A stretch of 64,000 nt of DNA from Rhabdophis nuchalis (lineage: Eukaryota; Chordata; Lepidosauria; Squamata; Natricidae). Both the position numbers and the translations under genes were made by a program. Below, one piece after another: positions 33,649-46,487 of the stretch. The DNA is taken from NCBI GenBank assembly GCA_039707465.1, contig CM077647.1, forward strand, positions 115,508,610 through 115,572,609, written 5' to 3'. The notes under the pieces are model-generated. The model made no database searches. It saw only the letters and a list, made by a program, of their open reading frames with translations, and was not told the origin of the DNA. Numbering within the stretch: position 1 is the first letter of the stretch; every line of letters begins with the position of its first letter.

Positions 33649-35636
33649 TTTTTTTTTTTATATTGAAAAAGTTTTATTGGTTTTACATTTTTTAACAGGA
33701 TAGGGTAATGGTTACAAAGAAATTTTGAGAGCATTCACGTCAGAGTCGTCGGACCTTCCAAGACCTCAAATTACACATTAAAAAAGTTATCATAGAAAAC
33801 ATTTTCCATACCACTACAAGATGAGAGCAAGTACATTTACCTAAATTCTCCCTTCCATGCTGTCAGACATTTACAAAAAGTCCGGATAGGAATATTATGC
33901 AAAATTGTTCAAGAAAAATCAAGGCAAAGTTATTTTTTTGATCTAAGTCTTTTGGCTATTGTATCTTCTTTCTCTCCTCCCTGGCCCCCGAGCGGGGCCG
34001 TGGCCCCCTCCGTCCCCCCTGGATCTTCCCCCAGGGCAGAGGAATGTTTTTTAAGAAAGGCTTCCGCCTCAGCAACTGTTTTAATCCTCACTCTTCCTCC
34101 TTCCCAGAACACCAGCATCCCTTCAGGGGTCATCCACTTGAACCAAATCCCGTGATCAAACAAGGTTATAGACAAGAAGGAAAATTTCCTTCTTAAATCT
34201 CTAATTTTTCTAGGGATCTGCTTCAAGATAGTGACCGTTTTTCGTTGATACGTTAAAGGTTTCTCTCTCTGCGCTTTCAGGACTTCCTCTCTGGTTGACC
34301 TTCTAACAAATTTCACATGTATCTCTCTAGGCACTTCATTTATCCTGGCATATGCTGAGTTAATTCTGTAGGCTAGGTCAATATCCCCCCTGATCTCATC
34401 CTTAGGTTTTTGTAAATAGTCTGCTAAAATTATGCTCATAAGATCAGGGAGGTATTCACCAGATTCCTCAGAAACATTTTGAAATCTCAAAAAATATGTC
34501 ATTCTTTCCATATCCATCCTAGACACATGCCCATTTATTTCCACAACCTCATTGGTAACATTTTTAATTTCCCCCTTGGCCCCCTCCAACCCCCCTTCCA
34601 GTTCTTTATTCTTCTGTGTGTTATCCAGCACTTGTCTTCTTGTATCCAACAACTCCTTCTTGAAGATAGTACTTTCAGCCCTCTGGGCCTTTATTTCTGA
34701 TACCAAAGTTAGTATAGAAGTTTCAAGAGAAGCCATCCTTTGTTCCAAATTTACAAGTGCTGCTTCTTGTGCCATGGTTAAAAGTTAGAGTCACTGCCAC
34801 CAAGATGGCGTTTTCCGGGTGGGGCTGGTGGGGCAAACCAGGAGCTCAGTTCAGTTCAGGGCTGTGAAGTTGCAAACAATTCAGAAACCAAAGGAGACAC
34901 AATTTCCCAAATAGTAATAACGAAGGTATTCCAGAGAAGAAGTCACAAATCCATCAAAAAAAAATTTTTTTTTCAAAAATCCAGAGAGAGTCCTGCTTTC
35001 AAAGAGACGCTGGAAATTTTCCTTAGTTGAAATAGTCAGGCAGGGACAAAAGGAATCCACTTCCACCGCTCATCTCAGCCAGAGGGAGAGAGTAGCAAAA
35101 TAAATTTTTTTAAAACTCAGCCAGACCCAGAAACAATGTTGCAAAAAGTCACAATCCACTTTCCTTTGTTAGAGACCATCCGGAGTGAAAGTTTTCCGCT
35201 TTCTCTTTGCAGAGAAGCCATTTTAACGCGCCGCTTAAATCCGAGGGGGGGTTTTTGAAAATAAACACCCCCCTCCCATTCCGTTCAGCCTGGCTGGCAG
35301 CAAGGTAAAAAAAGTTTTTTTAGAAACTCACTCTCTCCTCGCAGCTGAAGCCTCGGGAGCCCTTCCGACTGAGCCGATCAGCCCTCCTCATTGCTGTAGA
35401 TGGCGCCGTCTTCCTTAGGCGAAGGGAGAACCCCCCGCTAGCATGTTCTCCCTCACCTGAGCCGCGCCGGGAGCCGCTTCCTCCACCGCCGTGGGGGGCA
35501 CGCCCCCCGACGAGCCGGCCCTACGGGAGACCCTCAAAAAAGAGGAGTCTCGCCCCCGTTGGGGGGCAGAAGAAGAAACAAAGCGGCGAGCGAGCGCTAG
35601 GCTCGCCCGTCGCCGCAGGAGCCGGAACCGGAAGTC
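33649..35636 (-). mobile_element. ORF1-only L1-like element, reverse copy
   Basis: Same architecture in opposite orientation: T stretch at 33,649, shared 3' UTR, ORF1 (33,930-34,775), GC-rich 5' UTR ending GGAGCCGGAACCGGAAG on the plus strand. Its duplication AAGAATGGTTT is at 33,641-33,651 and 35,637-35,647, inside the target duplication of the first copy. It therefore inserted second, directly at the 3' end of the first. The two copies differ at many bases, so this is not a recent inverted duplication. Confidence 0.8.
33930..34775 (-). CDS. L1-like ORF1 protein, second copy, 281 aa
   Basis: Intact. Same domain order as the forward copy with scattered substitutions and length differences in the Gly-rich tail (EDPGGTEGATAPLGGQGGEK). 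Residues typical of ORF1p are kept (RMTYFLRFQNVSEE, TVTILKQIPRKIRDLRRKFS). Two intact ORF1 frames in separate insertions suggest the frame is maintained by selection in the family rather than by chance. Confidence 0.75.
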   Translation of the reverse strand: MAQEAALVNLEQRMASLETSILTLVSEIKAQRAESTIFKKELLDTRRQVLDNTQKNKELEGGLEGAKGEIKNVTNEVVEINGHVSRMDMERMTYFLRFQNVSEESGEYLPDLMSIILADYLQKPKDEIRGDIDLAYRINSAYARINEVPREIHVKFVRRSTREEVLKAQREKPLTYQRKTVTILKQIPRKIRDLRRKFSFLSITLFDHGIWFKWMTPEGMLVFWEGGRVRIKTVAEAEAFLKKHSSALGEDPGGTEGATAPLGGQGGEKEDTIAKRLRSKK

Positions 35637-35924
35637 AAGAATGGTTTGAACTTACTTACGGCAGCGGGAGCTACAAAGCTCTTTCAAGGAGGGGAGACAG
35701 CAACCAATGATCCTCTGGGCAATGGCGTTAACCCTCTGGAGCACTGTCCTATCTACCACAGTGCAATTAGCAAACCATACACAGATGTAGTAAGTTAAAA
35801 TACTCTCTATAGTGAAATGGTAGAAGATCACCAGCAATTTTTCAGTCAGTTGTTGCTTCTTGAGAAGTCTCAGATAGTACAAACTCTGCTGGGCCATTTC
35901 ACCAGTGCTGCGATGTGAGCACCC

Positions 35925-36035
35925 AAAAGATAGTTGTCCAATCTCTTTTTAAAAACCTCCAGTAATAGAGAATCCATAATTTCTAGAGGAAATCATTGAT
36001 GAAGATGTTGAAGAGTACTGGGCCTAAAACAGAGC
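35925..36035 (-). mobile_element. Minus-strand CR1 fragments abutting a plus-strand CR1
   Basis: 35,991-36,035 is the reverse complement of 36,228-36,271 (RT motif B region, GGCTCTGTTTTAGGCCCAGT). 35,930-35,990 resembles minus-strand CR1 C-terminal codons. Confidence 0.6.
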
Positions 36036-37165
36036 CTTCAGTAAGGCTCTTCAGTAAGGCATTTGATAAAGTAGACCATAACCTACTATTAGATAAAGTA
36101 GAAAAATGTGGGTTAGACAGCATCACCACCAGATGGATTCGCAACTGGCTGACCAACCGCACTCAACGTGTAGTCCTCAATGGAACTGCATCTGCATGGA
36201 AGGAAGTATGCAGTGGAGTACCCCAAGGCTCTGTTTTAGGCCCAGTACTCTTCAACATCTTCATCAATGATTTGGATGAGGGGATAAATTTGCAGATGAC
36301 ACCAAGCTGGCAGGAACTCCAGAAGATAGGCTTAAGATACAGAAGGATCTTGACAAACTTGAACATTGGGCACTATATAATAAAATGAAATTCAATTGTG
36401 AAAAAAGTAAGGTTCTACATTTAGGCAAGAAAAACAAAATGCACAGGTACAGTATAGGTGGTACCTTGCTCAATAGTAGCAACTGTGAGAGGAATCTCGG
36501 AATCCTAGTGGACAACCATTTAAATATGAGCCAGCAGTGTGCAGGAGCTGCCAAAAAAGCCAACACAGTTCTAGGCTGCATAAACAGAGGGATAGAATCT
36601 AGATCACGTGAAGTGTTAATGCCACTGTATAGTGCCTTGGTAAGGCCACACTTGGAATACTGCATACAGTTTTGGTCGCCACGATGTAGAAAAGACGTGG
36701 AGACTCTGGAAAGAGTGCAAAGAAGAGCAACCAAGATGATTAGGGGACTGGAGGCTAAAACATATGAAGAACGGTTGCAGGAGCTGGGTATGTCTAGTTT
36801 GATGAAGAGAAGGACCAGGGGAGACATGATAGCAGTGTTCCAATATCTCAGAGGGTGCCACAAAGAAGAGGGAGTCAAACTATTCTCCAAGGCACCTGGG
36901 GGCAGGACAAGAAGCAATGGGTGGAAACTAATCAAGGAGAGAAGCAACTTAGAACTAAGGAGAAATTTCCTGACAGTTAGAACAATTAACCTCTGGAACA
37001 GCTTGCCTCCAGAAGTTGTGAATGCCCCAACCCTGGAAGTCTTTAAGAAGATGTTAGATAGCCATTTGTCTGAAATGGTACAAGGTTCCTGCCCACGCAG
37101 GGGGTTGGACTAGAAGACCTACAAGGTCCCTTCCAACTCTGCTATTGTATTATTGTATTGTATTA
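36036..37165 (+). mobile_element. CR1 LINE, RT to 3' end
   Basis: Frames 35,996-36,388 and 36,385-37,113 encode CR1 RT: FSKAFDKVDHNLLLDKVEKC (motif A), CSGVPQGSVLGPVLFNIFIN (motif B), then an indel near 36,290 that removes the YADD region from frame. An intact 242-aa C-terminal part follows (GILVDNHLNMSQQCAGAAKK; LVRPHLEYCIQFWSPRCRKD). It ends with GGTTGGACTAGAAGACCTAC, CAAGGTCCCTTCCAACTC and a (TATTG)n tail. 5'-truncated. Confidence 0.85.
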
Positions 37166-37184
37166 AAGCCATTCCATTGATTGA

Positions 37185-40100
37185 TTGTTCTCACCAACAG
37201 GAAATTCCACCTTAATTTTAGATTGGACTCTTTGATAAGCTTCCATCTATTACTTCTTGCCGTGTCCTCAGTGCTTTGAAGAATAGTTTGATAGTTTTAC
37301 ATGGTCTTGAAACTATCCCTCTGTTGATGCAACCTTAGGATTGCATTAGCTTTTTTGGAAGCTGCAATGTATTGCTGGCTCAGACCAGAGGTGAGTTTCT
37401 GCTGGTTTGCTTGATTGGGCAAACTGGTAGTGGCAATGGCAGGATTCTCCACCCACCCTCCCAGACACTTCTGTGCATGCGCAGAAGCATCACGCAAGCA
37501 CACGAGCCACATGCACAAGCAAACTAGTAGTAAAATAAATTGAAATCCACCAGTGGCTCATACCTAAGTGGAGGACTTCTAAGGGATCTAAATCTGTCTT
37601 ACAATTGTTACTATTGAGCCAGTTACCACTGATTTTATATCTGTGCATTTATTTTTTCTTGAATCTACCATCTATTTTCCCCAACTTAGTGTCATCTGAA
37701 AATTTGATCTATTTTTAATATACCCATAATGGCTTCTATTGTCTTGCTTGTTTGTAGGTACTTGCAAATACAATGCTTTTCTTTTCCAGGATATTCTCAG
37801 ATGTCCATCTATAGTTTCCTGAATCTACTCCCCCCCCCTTCTTCTTTTTTTTTTTTTAAAAAAAGGATCATATCAGCTCTTTTCCAGACCTCTAGCAGTT
37901 CTCCTGTGCTCTAGGATCTTTGAAAAATATTGTTCAATTGTTTTGAGATCACATCTCCCAGTTGCTTCAGAATCCTGTCCTGGAGATTTGAACTTGTCTA
38001 GAGTGGATCTTATCATTTTCTTGCCTATTTTGATTTATATTCCTATTCTCTCTTCTACAATGCTGATTTTATAGGTTGGGCTGCTTTTTTTCCTTTTGTG
38101 TGAAAATAGATGCAAAGAATGAATTAAACAAGTCTGCTTTCTCCCTACTATTCATCACCTCTTTGCCATCTTTTCCCATTAATGCACTAATCATCTCCTT
38201 TACTTTTTTCTTGTTTCTTACATTGAAAAATCCTTTTTACAATTATTTTTGTTATCTGTTCATTCTAAGCCTTAGCTTTCCTGACTTTGTCCATGCAGAT
38301 TCAGGTTATTTGCTGATATTCTGTTTTAGTCATATGTCCTCTTTCCATTTTTTAAAATACTTATCCTTTTATTCTCTCCATTTGCCAGGAAGTTCTTTAT
38401 GCAATCTTGATGGCTTCATCTGGGGTCTCTTGTTTTTTTCTCTCTGTGGTATTGCATTAAATTGGACTTTTATAATCTAATTTTTCAGAGTTGTCAGAGC
38501 ATCTCGAGTTGTTTTTTCCTTTAGGATTTCCATTCATTGAACCCTTCCTAAACCCCTTGTTTGTTGAAGTCAGCTCTCTTAAAGTCTAAAACAATCATTT
38601 GGCTATGTTCAATTACTTGTGCTTGCATTATGTTGAATTCTAGTATGACATGGTCACTCTCCCCCAAACTTCAATCCCCTATATAATTTCAATTTTGTTA
38701 GTAAGAATTAAATCCAGTAGAACTGACCCTCTTGTTCCCTTTTCTACCTTTTCGATGACAAAGTTGTCAACTAGGCTTATCAGGAATCTGCTTGATCTCC
38801 CACTTGGTACACAGTTTGTCTCTCTGTTAATAGCAGGGTAGTTTCCTATTAATACTGTGGTGTGTTTCCTGCACACTTTAGCTAATTGATTAGCAAAATG
38901 TCCATCTATTTCCTCTACATGGCTGGATGGCCTGTAGTATATTCCTATGGCATTGTCATTCTTTCCCCCCCCCCCTTTTATATTAATTCACATGCATTCA
39001 AAGAGCCTTTCAACCTTGGCTTTACACATTCCTGTAGAGGTGTAGTGATTTCTTAATATAATGTAACTCTATCTCCTCTTTTGTTGGGTCTATTGCATTT
39101 GAACTTTTAATATCTTTCCAGAAGTGCATTCCACTCATGAGTTTCATCTGATCAAGCTTCAGTAATGGCAACTATATCATACCTGCCCACATACAGAACT
39201 TCACGTTCATCCTGTTTGTTCCTCCAATTTTGAGCATTAGTGTTTAGGCTGCCTGAGGCCTGAGGCCTTTATGGCTACATCTACTGTTTTATATATGAGT
39301 CCCCTTCCTTCCCAGCACTCCACACCTAATTGTTTGTTTGGTTGTCTTGGGGTTTATGCTTGGGATCATTAGGTCCTGAAGATCCTAAAGATTGGTCACA
39401 CTTTCCCTTTAGAGCTAAAGCCTTTTAAATCCCTAAGGCTAGTTGTTTTCCAAATACATCTTCCTGGTTCTTATGCAGTGCAGCCCATCCCCTACCAAAA
39501 GCCCTTCACATAGTTAATGTAGATTATAGTCTAGGAATCTGAAGTTATCTTGACAGCACCAACCTTTAAGCCTGTGGTTTACTTCTAAAATCTTCCAGCC
39601 CCTCATTAGATGTTGGCCTTCCATTACAAGTACAGATGAAAACACCATCTGTGCTCCTAATTCTTTGGCTTTCATGCTGGGGTGCTCATAGTCCCTTGGT
39701 ATTTTCAGATTCTTTGTTGTATCATTCATCCCCACATAAAAGAGGAGAAAGGGATAATAACACCAAAAATACAACTTACTGCTTTAATACTACTTACTTC
39801 TCCTGAGTATTTTGCCTTTCAGAGCAACATGAGTCTTTCAGTTTGAAGTTGTCTCTTCCTTGCAACATAATGAAGAATAGCATGGTGCCCACAGCTCTCT
39901 CTATAGGAGCCCAGTCATCACCTTTCTTGGCACCAATCCTGTGGCACCTGGCAAATGTTAGCAACAGATATCTTTCCAGCATGATATTGCACAATCCACT
40001 AACCTTCCTACCCAGGGACTGTATGGAAAAAAGTCAGTGTTCTTTGCAAAGTAGTGAATCCAGTGCAGAGTTGAATCTGAGGTGGCAATGCAAGTTTGTT

Positions 40101-40200
40101 GAGGATCAGTCAAAAGTTAATTTCCTTACAACCTATATGACAGCTGAGCTTGACAATGATAGAGTGCAGCAGCTTTGAGGTTAATTACAAAGTAAGTTCA
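37185..40200 (-). mobile_element. Old CR1 LINE with ORF1 esterase and endonuclease remnants
   Basis: Minus-strand remnants in CR1 order from the right: an ORF1 esterase-like segment (39,514-39,774, FYVGMNDTTKNLKIPRDYEH, GAQMVFSSVL), then the endonuclease C-terminus (38,679-38,876, RFLISLVDNFVIEKVEKGTR, LLDLILTNK), the linker (KEVMNSREKADLFNSFFA-like near 38,110-38,160), then C-terminal RT codons towards 37,190. The RT middle is missing. Many stops. The right limit is approximate. Confidence 0.6.
37386..37555. mobile_element. Short hAT-type element (170 bp)
   Basis: Ends CAGAGGTGAGTTTCTGC and GAAATCCACCAGTG. Flanks GCTCAGAC (37,378-37,385) and GCTCATAC (37,556-37,563) match at 7 of 8 positions. 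Same family as 27,310 and 46,146. Sits in the old minus-strand CR1. Confidence 0.75.
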
Positions 40201-41019
40201 AAGCAGGGACAAGAAAAATTGCTGTAAGTAGTCGTTGCTTCTGCTGCTAAACACCAAACCTGCAATCTTGTGAGTTTTAGTTAATAATCCAGCCAAAGGC
40301 CAAAAATCAGCATGTCCCTCTTTCATGGAGACATGATATATATTTGCAATATCAATTCATCTGTTACCCTGTGCTGAATGTGTGAATTATACTACTCCAT
40401 AGAGTGATATTATGTTCCCCAAAACAATGTCATTTGGACGTACCTCTTTTTTGCATTACAGTTTAGACATCTCTGTCATTTGCTGACTACATTGCAAGTT
40501 AAATGTTCATGTTAAAAAATCATTTCCAGGGGAAAGGTTTGGTTAAAAAAAACCCTACACTTTTGTCCATCAAGTAATAGAGATAGCATCAAACAGAGGT
40601 GGAATGAGGCTTGAGCAATAAAAGTAAAAAGAGAATTCATAAAATGGAGAAAGTAATCAATGGAACCTGAACGGAAAAGTCTAGCCAACTGAAAAAGAAA
40701 TATTAATGTTAAGAATAGCAGGACCAACAGTAGGTGCCTAAATGACTAGGAATATCACGAAGTCAGAGAGCAGTGAGAATAATTGAAACTTGTGTGGTTC
40801 ATTGGATGGGAATAGATGCTAAGAATTATTTTAAAAACCCAGAAGCAGATGTATTTTAAACATTGCATAGATTAGTGCTATCCATAGCCCTTTGGAAACA
40901 ATAATGACTTTAATAATTGAATATGCTTACCATGACAGTAGGTAGATGTTAAATAAAATAACCCTTTGCTGTTTCTATTTTATTCTTTAGCCTTTTTTTT
41001 AACCATACTTCATAGGATT
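40201..41019. other. No gene seen
   Basis: Anonymous sequence between two old minus-strand CR1 regions. Confidence 0.45.
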
Positions 41020-42110
41020 TAGCCAATAAACCAGTCATCAATTTTATTGCTCTTTTCTGTACTCTATTTACTCTTAGCATATTTCTTGAACAGTATTATG
41101 GTGACCCAAACTAGATACAAATGTTTTTTATCTTGCTGCATAAAGCAGAATAATCATCTCCTGTGATGTCAACACTATATTTCTATTGATGCAACTTAAT
41201 ATTATATTGGCTTTTTTTGACAGATATCAAACATTTCAAGTTCATTGTTTATTAGAATCCAGAAAAATCACAATATTGCTGGCTAGAATTGGCACTGACT
41301 ATCTTGCATCAATGCATCTGGGTTTTCTTATTTAATGTAGAACCCTACATCTCTTACCACTGAACAGCAATCAGTGATATGGGAATAGGACCTGATGTGG
41401 AAGTCTATCAAGGTTCTTTTTAATCTTGAGCTTGTTCTCTGAGATGTTAGCAATCCCTTCCTCTTTATGTCATCTGCTAATTTGATGGGCATCTCTTTTA
41501 ACATCTCATCTAAGTCACTTATAATAATGTTGAAAAGCATTGGACGTAGGAGAAAATCCTGAGGTACTCCACTAAGGATGAGTTGTTTAATCAACTCTAA
41601 ATTTATCTGATAATAAGACAACCTATCCTATATTGTTCCATTTTATCAAAAAGGAGGGTATAGTCAACTGTATCAAACTTCTTATTGAAATCTAGATACA
41701 TTACACCTACAGCATTTCCTTGATCCAGGAATTTGGTAAGAAAACCAATCTTTGTCTAGCCTAGTGCAATCTTTTTTACTATCCAAGTTTCTGATATTGT
41801 TTCTTTCTTTCTAAATATGTTACTTACAAACTCTACAGTTTGATAATACTTCTTCATCTATTTTGATTTGCATTTCTCTTCTGCATTTCATGGTGGATCT
41901 TCTGACAGGTTGGACAGCTGTTTTGGATGAATGAAAAAAAAAGGAATTAAACTTTTCAGCTTTCTCCTTATCATCCATCCTCATTCTCTCAAACCTGAAG
42001 GCTGAGCCTCCCTCCCTCCCTTCTTCTCTTCTCTTCTTCCACACATACTTCAATAATACTGTTTTGTTTTGTTTGCCATTCATTGCAATCATCTTCTATT
42101 GTTCATAGTA
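41020..42110 (-). mobile_element. Old CR1 LINE fragment (RT)
   Basis: Minus-strand remnants: DDKEKAEKFNSFF (41,820-42,092) from the pre-RT linker and SGVPQDFLLRPMLFNIIISD with LADDIK (41,328-41,621) from RT motifs B and C. C-terminal codons follow towards 41,030. Its RT catalytic box reads ADD. Heavily mutated. Confidence 0.6.
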
Positions 42111-42898
42111 ACACAATAGTTAAATGTATTCCAAATAATTTTGAAGCATAAATGCCGTGTTAGGGCTATTTGATGAAAATAAATTAGTTACGCTGCTTTC
42201 AGTAGTTTTCTATTTTTTCATCTGAAATTCAAGAGAGAGTTGATCTTGCTGCAGCTGATCATGATCCTTTGGTGAGTAATCTCAGTGACATAAAATATCC
42301 GTTTATAAGCGGCTAGATATTACAATTGTGTTTAAACAGTTTGGCACATCTTAGGTATGCATCTGAAAAGCAAAACAAACAAACACTTTTTACAACATGG
42401 GAAACTTGTAGTGTGGATTGCAAACATGTGATCTGTGGAATATTGGCGATATTCTATATGTGTGCAATTATCTACATTGATGTTTCTGGGACCTGTTTGC
42501 TTTATATTTGACTATTTCATGCCAGTCACATTAAATTGACTAGTTTCCCAAGAGGTGTTCAGCCCAAATGAAATTACAACACATCACTTATTGCATTTAT
42601 ACAATTATCAGAAAAAAGAAATTAGACAGAAGAAAAGGACTAATACAGTGGGTCTCATGATTTGTAACCCACATGTTTTGAAAGTATTTGCTTTACAAGA
42701 AGTAATTAGGGCCATGCAGGAAACTCTCATGCTGGATTTGTGTTCCTGCGATATTTTTATAAAGCTGTGAACCTGCTATTTCACCTCCATTTAGAGAAAG
42801 CTTTGTAGTACTAATTAAGTAAGTGGTTCATGACTACCCTCCCCTGTAAATACAGAATTGAGCTGCTCTCTTGGGAAAGTTCCAGAAAGCTGATTTGC
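42111..42898. other. No gene seen
   Basis: Anonymous AT-rich sequence. Confidence 0.45.
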
Positions 42899-43358
<460 letters not shown>

Positions 43359-46137
43359 ATGTTCAGGTTTTGAAATATGTGTCCATGAATGTATTAGTTT
43401 GCAATAATTTTCTGATAAAAAACTGCATTTATTGGGGCAGTAAAAGAGCACAGATATTTTAATTCTAGCCATGTTGCCCTCTAATTCAAAATTGGTGTTT
43501 TGTTATCATCTTTGATTTTTGATAGCTGAATCTACTTTGCTGTCTGGATCTACTAAAATCAGAAAAAAGAGAAGTCACTATTATTTTGATATCCTGGGAA
43601 ATCAAAATAGCTGATCCATTCTGGTAATCCACTAAGAATGCACTGCACAAAAACATGCTATTGTTTCTGTTAAAAACATGCGATCTCATATGACTCTATA
43701 GAACAGGCAATTGTATATCACAATGCAATTGTCCAGGCAAAAAATTGGCTAGTTTATACTGATGTAATGTCAGTAAAGATGCAATGAAATGAAAATCTGA
43801 GCAAGGTAATCTGCCAGCCATTCTTTTAGCAAGATCGCATGCTCATCATTGAGTAGAATGTTATTGATATCCTTCTGGTAATCATGCATGGACTGAGGCA
43901 ATTCACACATGAGGTTCAGGAAATACCCACAGAGTACATGATACTATCACAAAGCTTTTCATAGCAAAATCTCTTCTAACACAAGTAGTAGAACCCAGGA
44001 ATTGTGACCCTAAACAGAGTTAGGGAATCTTTCTAGACTGAAGCACATTTAAAACGGTGAGGACATGGGGTGGATATACTCACAAAATGAGTATTTGCAG
44101 ATGGCCTGCCCATTCTCAAAGTATCTGATATGGGAAAGCATAAAATATCCATTTACCAGTATGAAGTTATGTCCTACTATACTCAAATATCAATTAAGAT
44201 ATTCTCTAATAATCTTGTACATCTGTGACTAGAGGGTAATATCTACTTTGCCTGCTTTTAATTTAATTTTTTTTAAAATTAGATGGGGCAGCGATCCTTG
44301 CAGGCACCAAGTGTAAGAACATAACAGATTCCCCTTAGGAATCCTGGATTTTAAAATCTGACAATACATATATTAATTTCTTTGCACATAAAGATTATTG
44401 ATTAAAATTACTTTGACCACAATATGCAAACAGAAGACAGGACAGGCATTCAAGCTATTTTGCTCTTTAGGGAAGAGTCTAGATAATGTTTCTCAGCTGG
44501 CTTTGGAATTCTGGGAGTTGAAGTCCATAGGACTTAAAGTTTGCCAAGATTGAGAAACACTGGTGTTGTGCCAAAGACCTAATCCATATGGTTGTAAATT
44601 ACTCATTATTATATAACAGCTTTTTCCCATTTGAATTTTCCAGCTGTGCTGGATTCCAATTTTAATCATTCCCAGCCAGCATGACCAGTACCGGTAATTA
44701 AGCTTATTGTTAGCAATGAGAGAGTAGGCCAATATTTATGGAAAGTTAGGATTTATGAAAGCCACTAAAAGCTAGAGCTACAGAATTGCAAAGTTGTAGG
44801 AAGACTTTGGCCCATTTTGAGAGGTGAATTTTAAATTAGGAGTGCAATTTGATATGCCGGTGGTCAAATGCTTCTCACTATCATTGGGATCCTCTGGGAG
44901 TTAGGGTTTTTTTAAAAATCTACTATAAACTAAGCTTGCAAGAAGAACTTGGAGATAATATCTGGTAATAAACAGGTCCCCAAAAACAGGAATGTAAAGG
45001 AATGAAGAGAAAAAAAGATTTCAAAGTAGATTTAAGAGAAAGATTAATAGTTCCATTTTTAATTTGCATATTCTCATGTCCAGCTTTTAGAAACAGCCAA
45101 ATCAGTTTAATACTGATGATACAGATAAATACATTGAAACAATGCTGATCCCACGGAAGGGGAGGAGGGTGAAAGCTTTACGATGATGTTATTTTATGTT
45201 ATTAAAAGCTAAGTGCTTGTCTCCTTTTCAAGGTCAAATGTGAAAAGAGGGGTGGCTCCTAGTTATCCCTATGAACCAGAAGCAAAGCCACTTGACTGAG
45301 GGGATGGGCCTATTTTACTCTAAGGCCTCAGTTTAAATTAGGTTCATGAGGAGAAAAAGTATGTTAAGTCATTGAATGAATCACGTCCCCAGCTTCTATT
45401 TTTGATTGAGATGTAGCATATGATCAATTAGGGAAACCAAATAAAATAAGTGTAGTAGTGCCAATATATAGTCAATGTATTCCAGTTCAACTGCCATGAA
45501 CAGCAACAGACTACACCAGACTAATTATATAATTACACCAGACTAATTATACGACACTCTGCAAGCTAAAATGGCATGAGAACATTGGAATTAATAAAGG
45601 CAATGTTTTGAAGTAGTAAACTGAACAAAAGTGATTTAGAATATAAATATTAAAGAATAAAAAATAACCATAATCCCAGAATGACTCAATTATTGACCTT
45701 ATTTTATAACAATAAGTAATTAAACTGTCATTCATTTACTGTTCATATGATGAATACAACAATTTTGCTTTTGACTTCATGTTGACATATGACCATGGGT
45801 TCTTCAGACCTAGAATGACTAGGTTTTACAAAAAAAATACACACAAACTCTTTTGATTGTAGCAGATACAATTGGCACAATTTTTGAAGTTCTGTAACTC
45901 ATAAGCTCATGAAATAACATATAGAAAAAAGAAAAACTATTGTGGTTGTCTAAGTTTAATAGATTTGAAAGCATTAATGAAGACATTATTTCTTCTTTCA
46001 ATATTCCGCACATAACTACAGATCCCAAATGCAGATCTGTAAAAAATAATAATAATAAAAGATATTACAGTCTATCATTTTTAAAAACAATGTATATAGG
46101 CCGGAATTTCACCCACTCATGATATTGCTATGACTAT
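43359..46137. other. No gene; half hAT MITE at about 44,482-44,563
   Basis: Mostly anonymous. 44,482-44,563 holds one half of a hairpin MITE (TTCTGGGAGTTGAAGTCC to GATTGAGAAACACTG); no target duplication found. A 22-bp near-duplication occurs near 45,515-45,553. Confidence 0.45.
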
Positions 46138-46145
46138 ATCACAGC

Positions 46146-46479
46146 CAGAGGTGGTATTCAGTAGGTTCTGACCAGTTCTGGAGAACCAGTAGCGGAAATT
46201 TTGAGTAGTTCAGAGAACCGGTAAGTACCACCTTTGACTGGCCCCGCCCCCATCTATTCTCTGCCTCCTAAGTCCCAGCTGATCTGGAGGAAATGGAGAT
46301 TTTGTAGTAACCTTCCCCTGGAATGGGAAGAGAATGAAGATTTTAGAGTATCTTTCCCCTGGAGTGGGATGGGACAGGAGATTTTACAGTATCCTTCCCT
46401 TGCCACTCCCACCAAGCTCTGCCATGCCCACTAAGCCATGCCCACAGAACTGTAGTAAAAAAAATTGAATCCACCACTG
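46146..46479. mobile_element. Non-autonomous hAT-type element (334 bp)
   Basis: Begins CAGAGGTGGTATTCAGTAGG, ends GAATCCACCACTG. Flanks ATCACAGC (46,138-46,145) and ATCGCAGC (46,480-46,487) match at 7 of 8 positions. The interior has CCACTCCCACCAAGCTCTGC, typical of this squamate family. Confidence 0.8.
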
Positions 46480-46487
46480 ATCGCAGC

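Larger units (their letters stand above)
31310..35910 (-). mobile_element. LINE 3' fragment (clade unassigned), split by two L1-like elements
   Basis: The minus-strand frame 35,652-35,897 encodes an RT C-terminal segment (YLRLLKKQQLTEKLLVIFYH and ESILTYYICVWFANCTVVDR). The same element resumes at 31,634 and runs down to a TTTATTGTCACTAAAA-type tail near 31,340. The sequence between is the pair of L1-like insertions, which cut it at AAGAATGGTTTGAACT. Several stops; inactive. Confidence 0.6.

Noticed and set aside
35991..36271. Twin-priming inversion of a single CR1 insertion
   Set aside because: The minus-strand pieces at 35,930-36,035 include C-terminal codons as well as RT codons, so a separate minus-strand CR1 fragment explains them at least as well.
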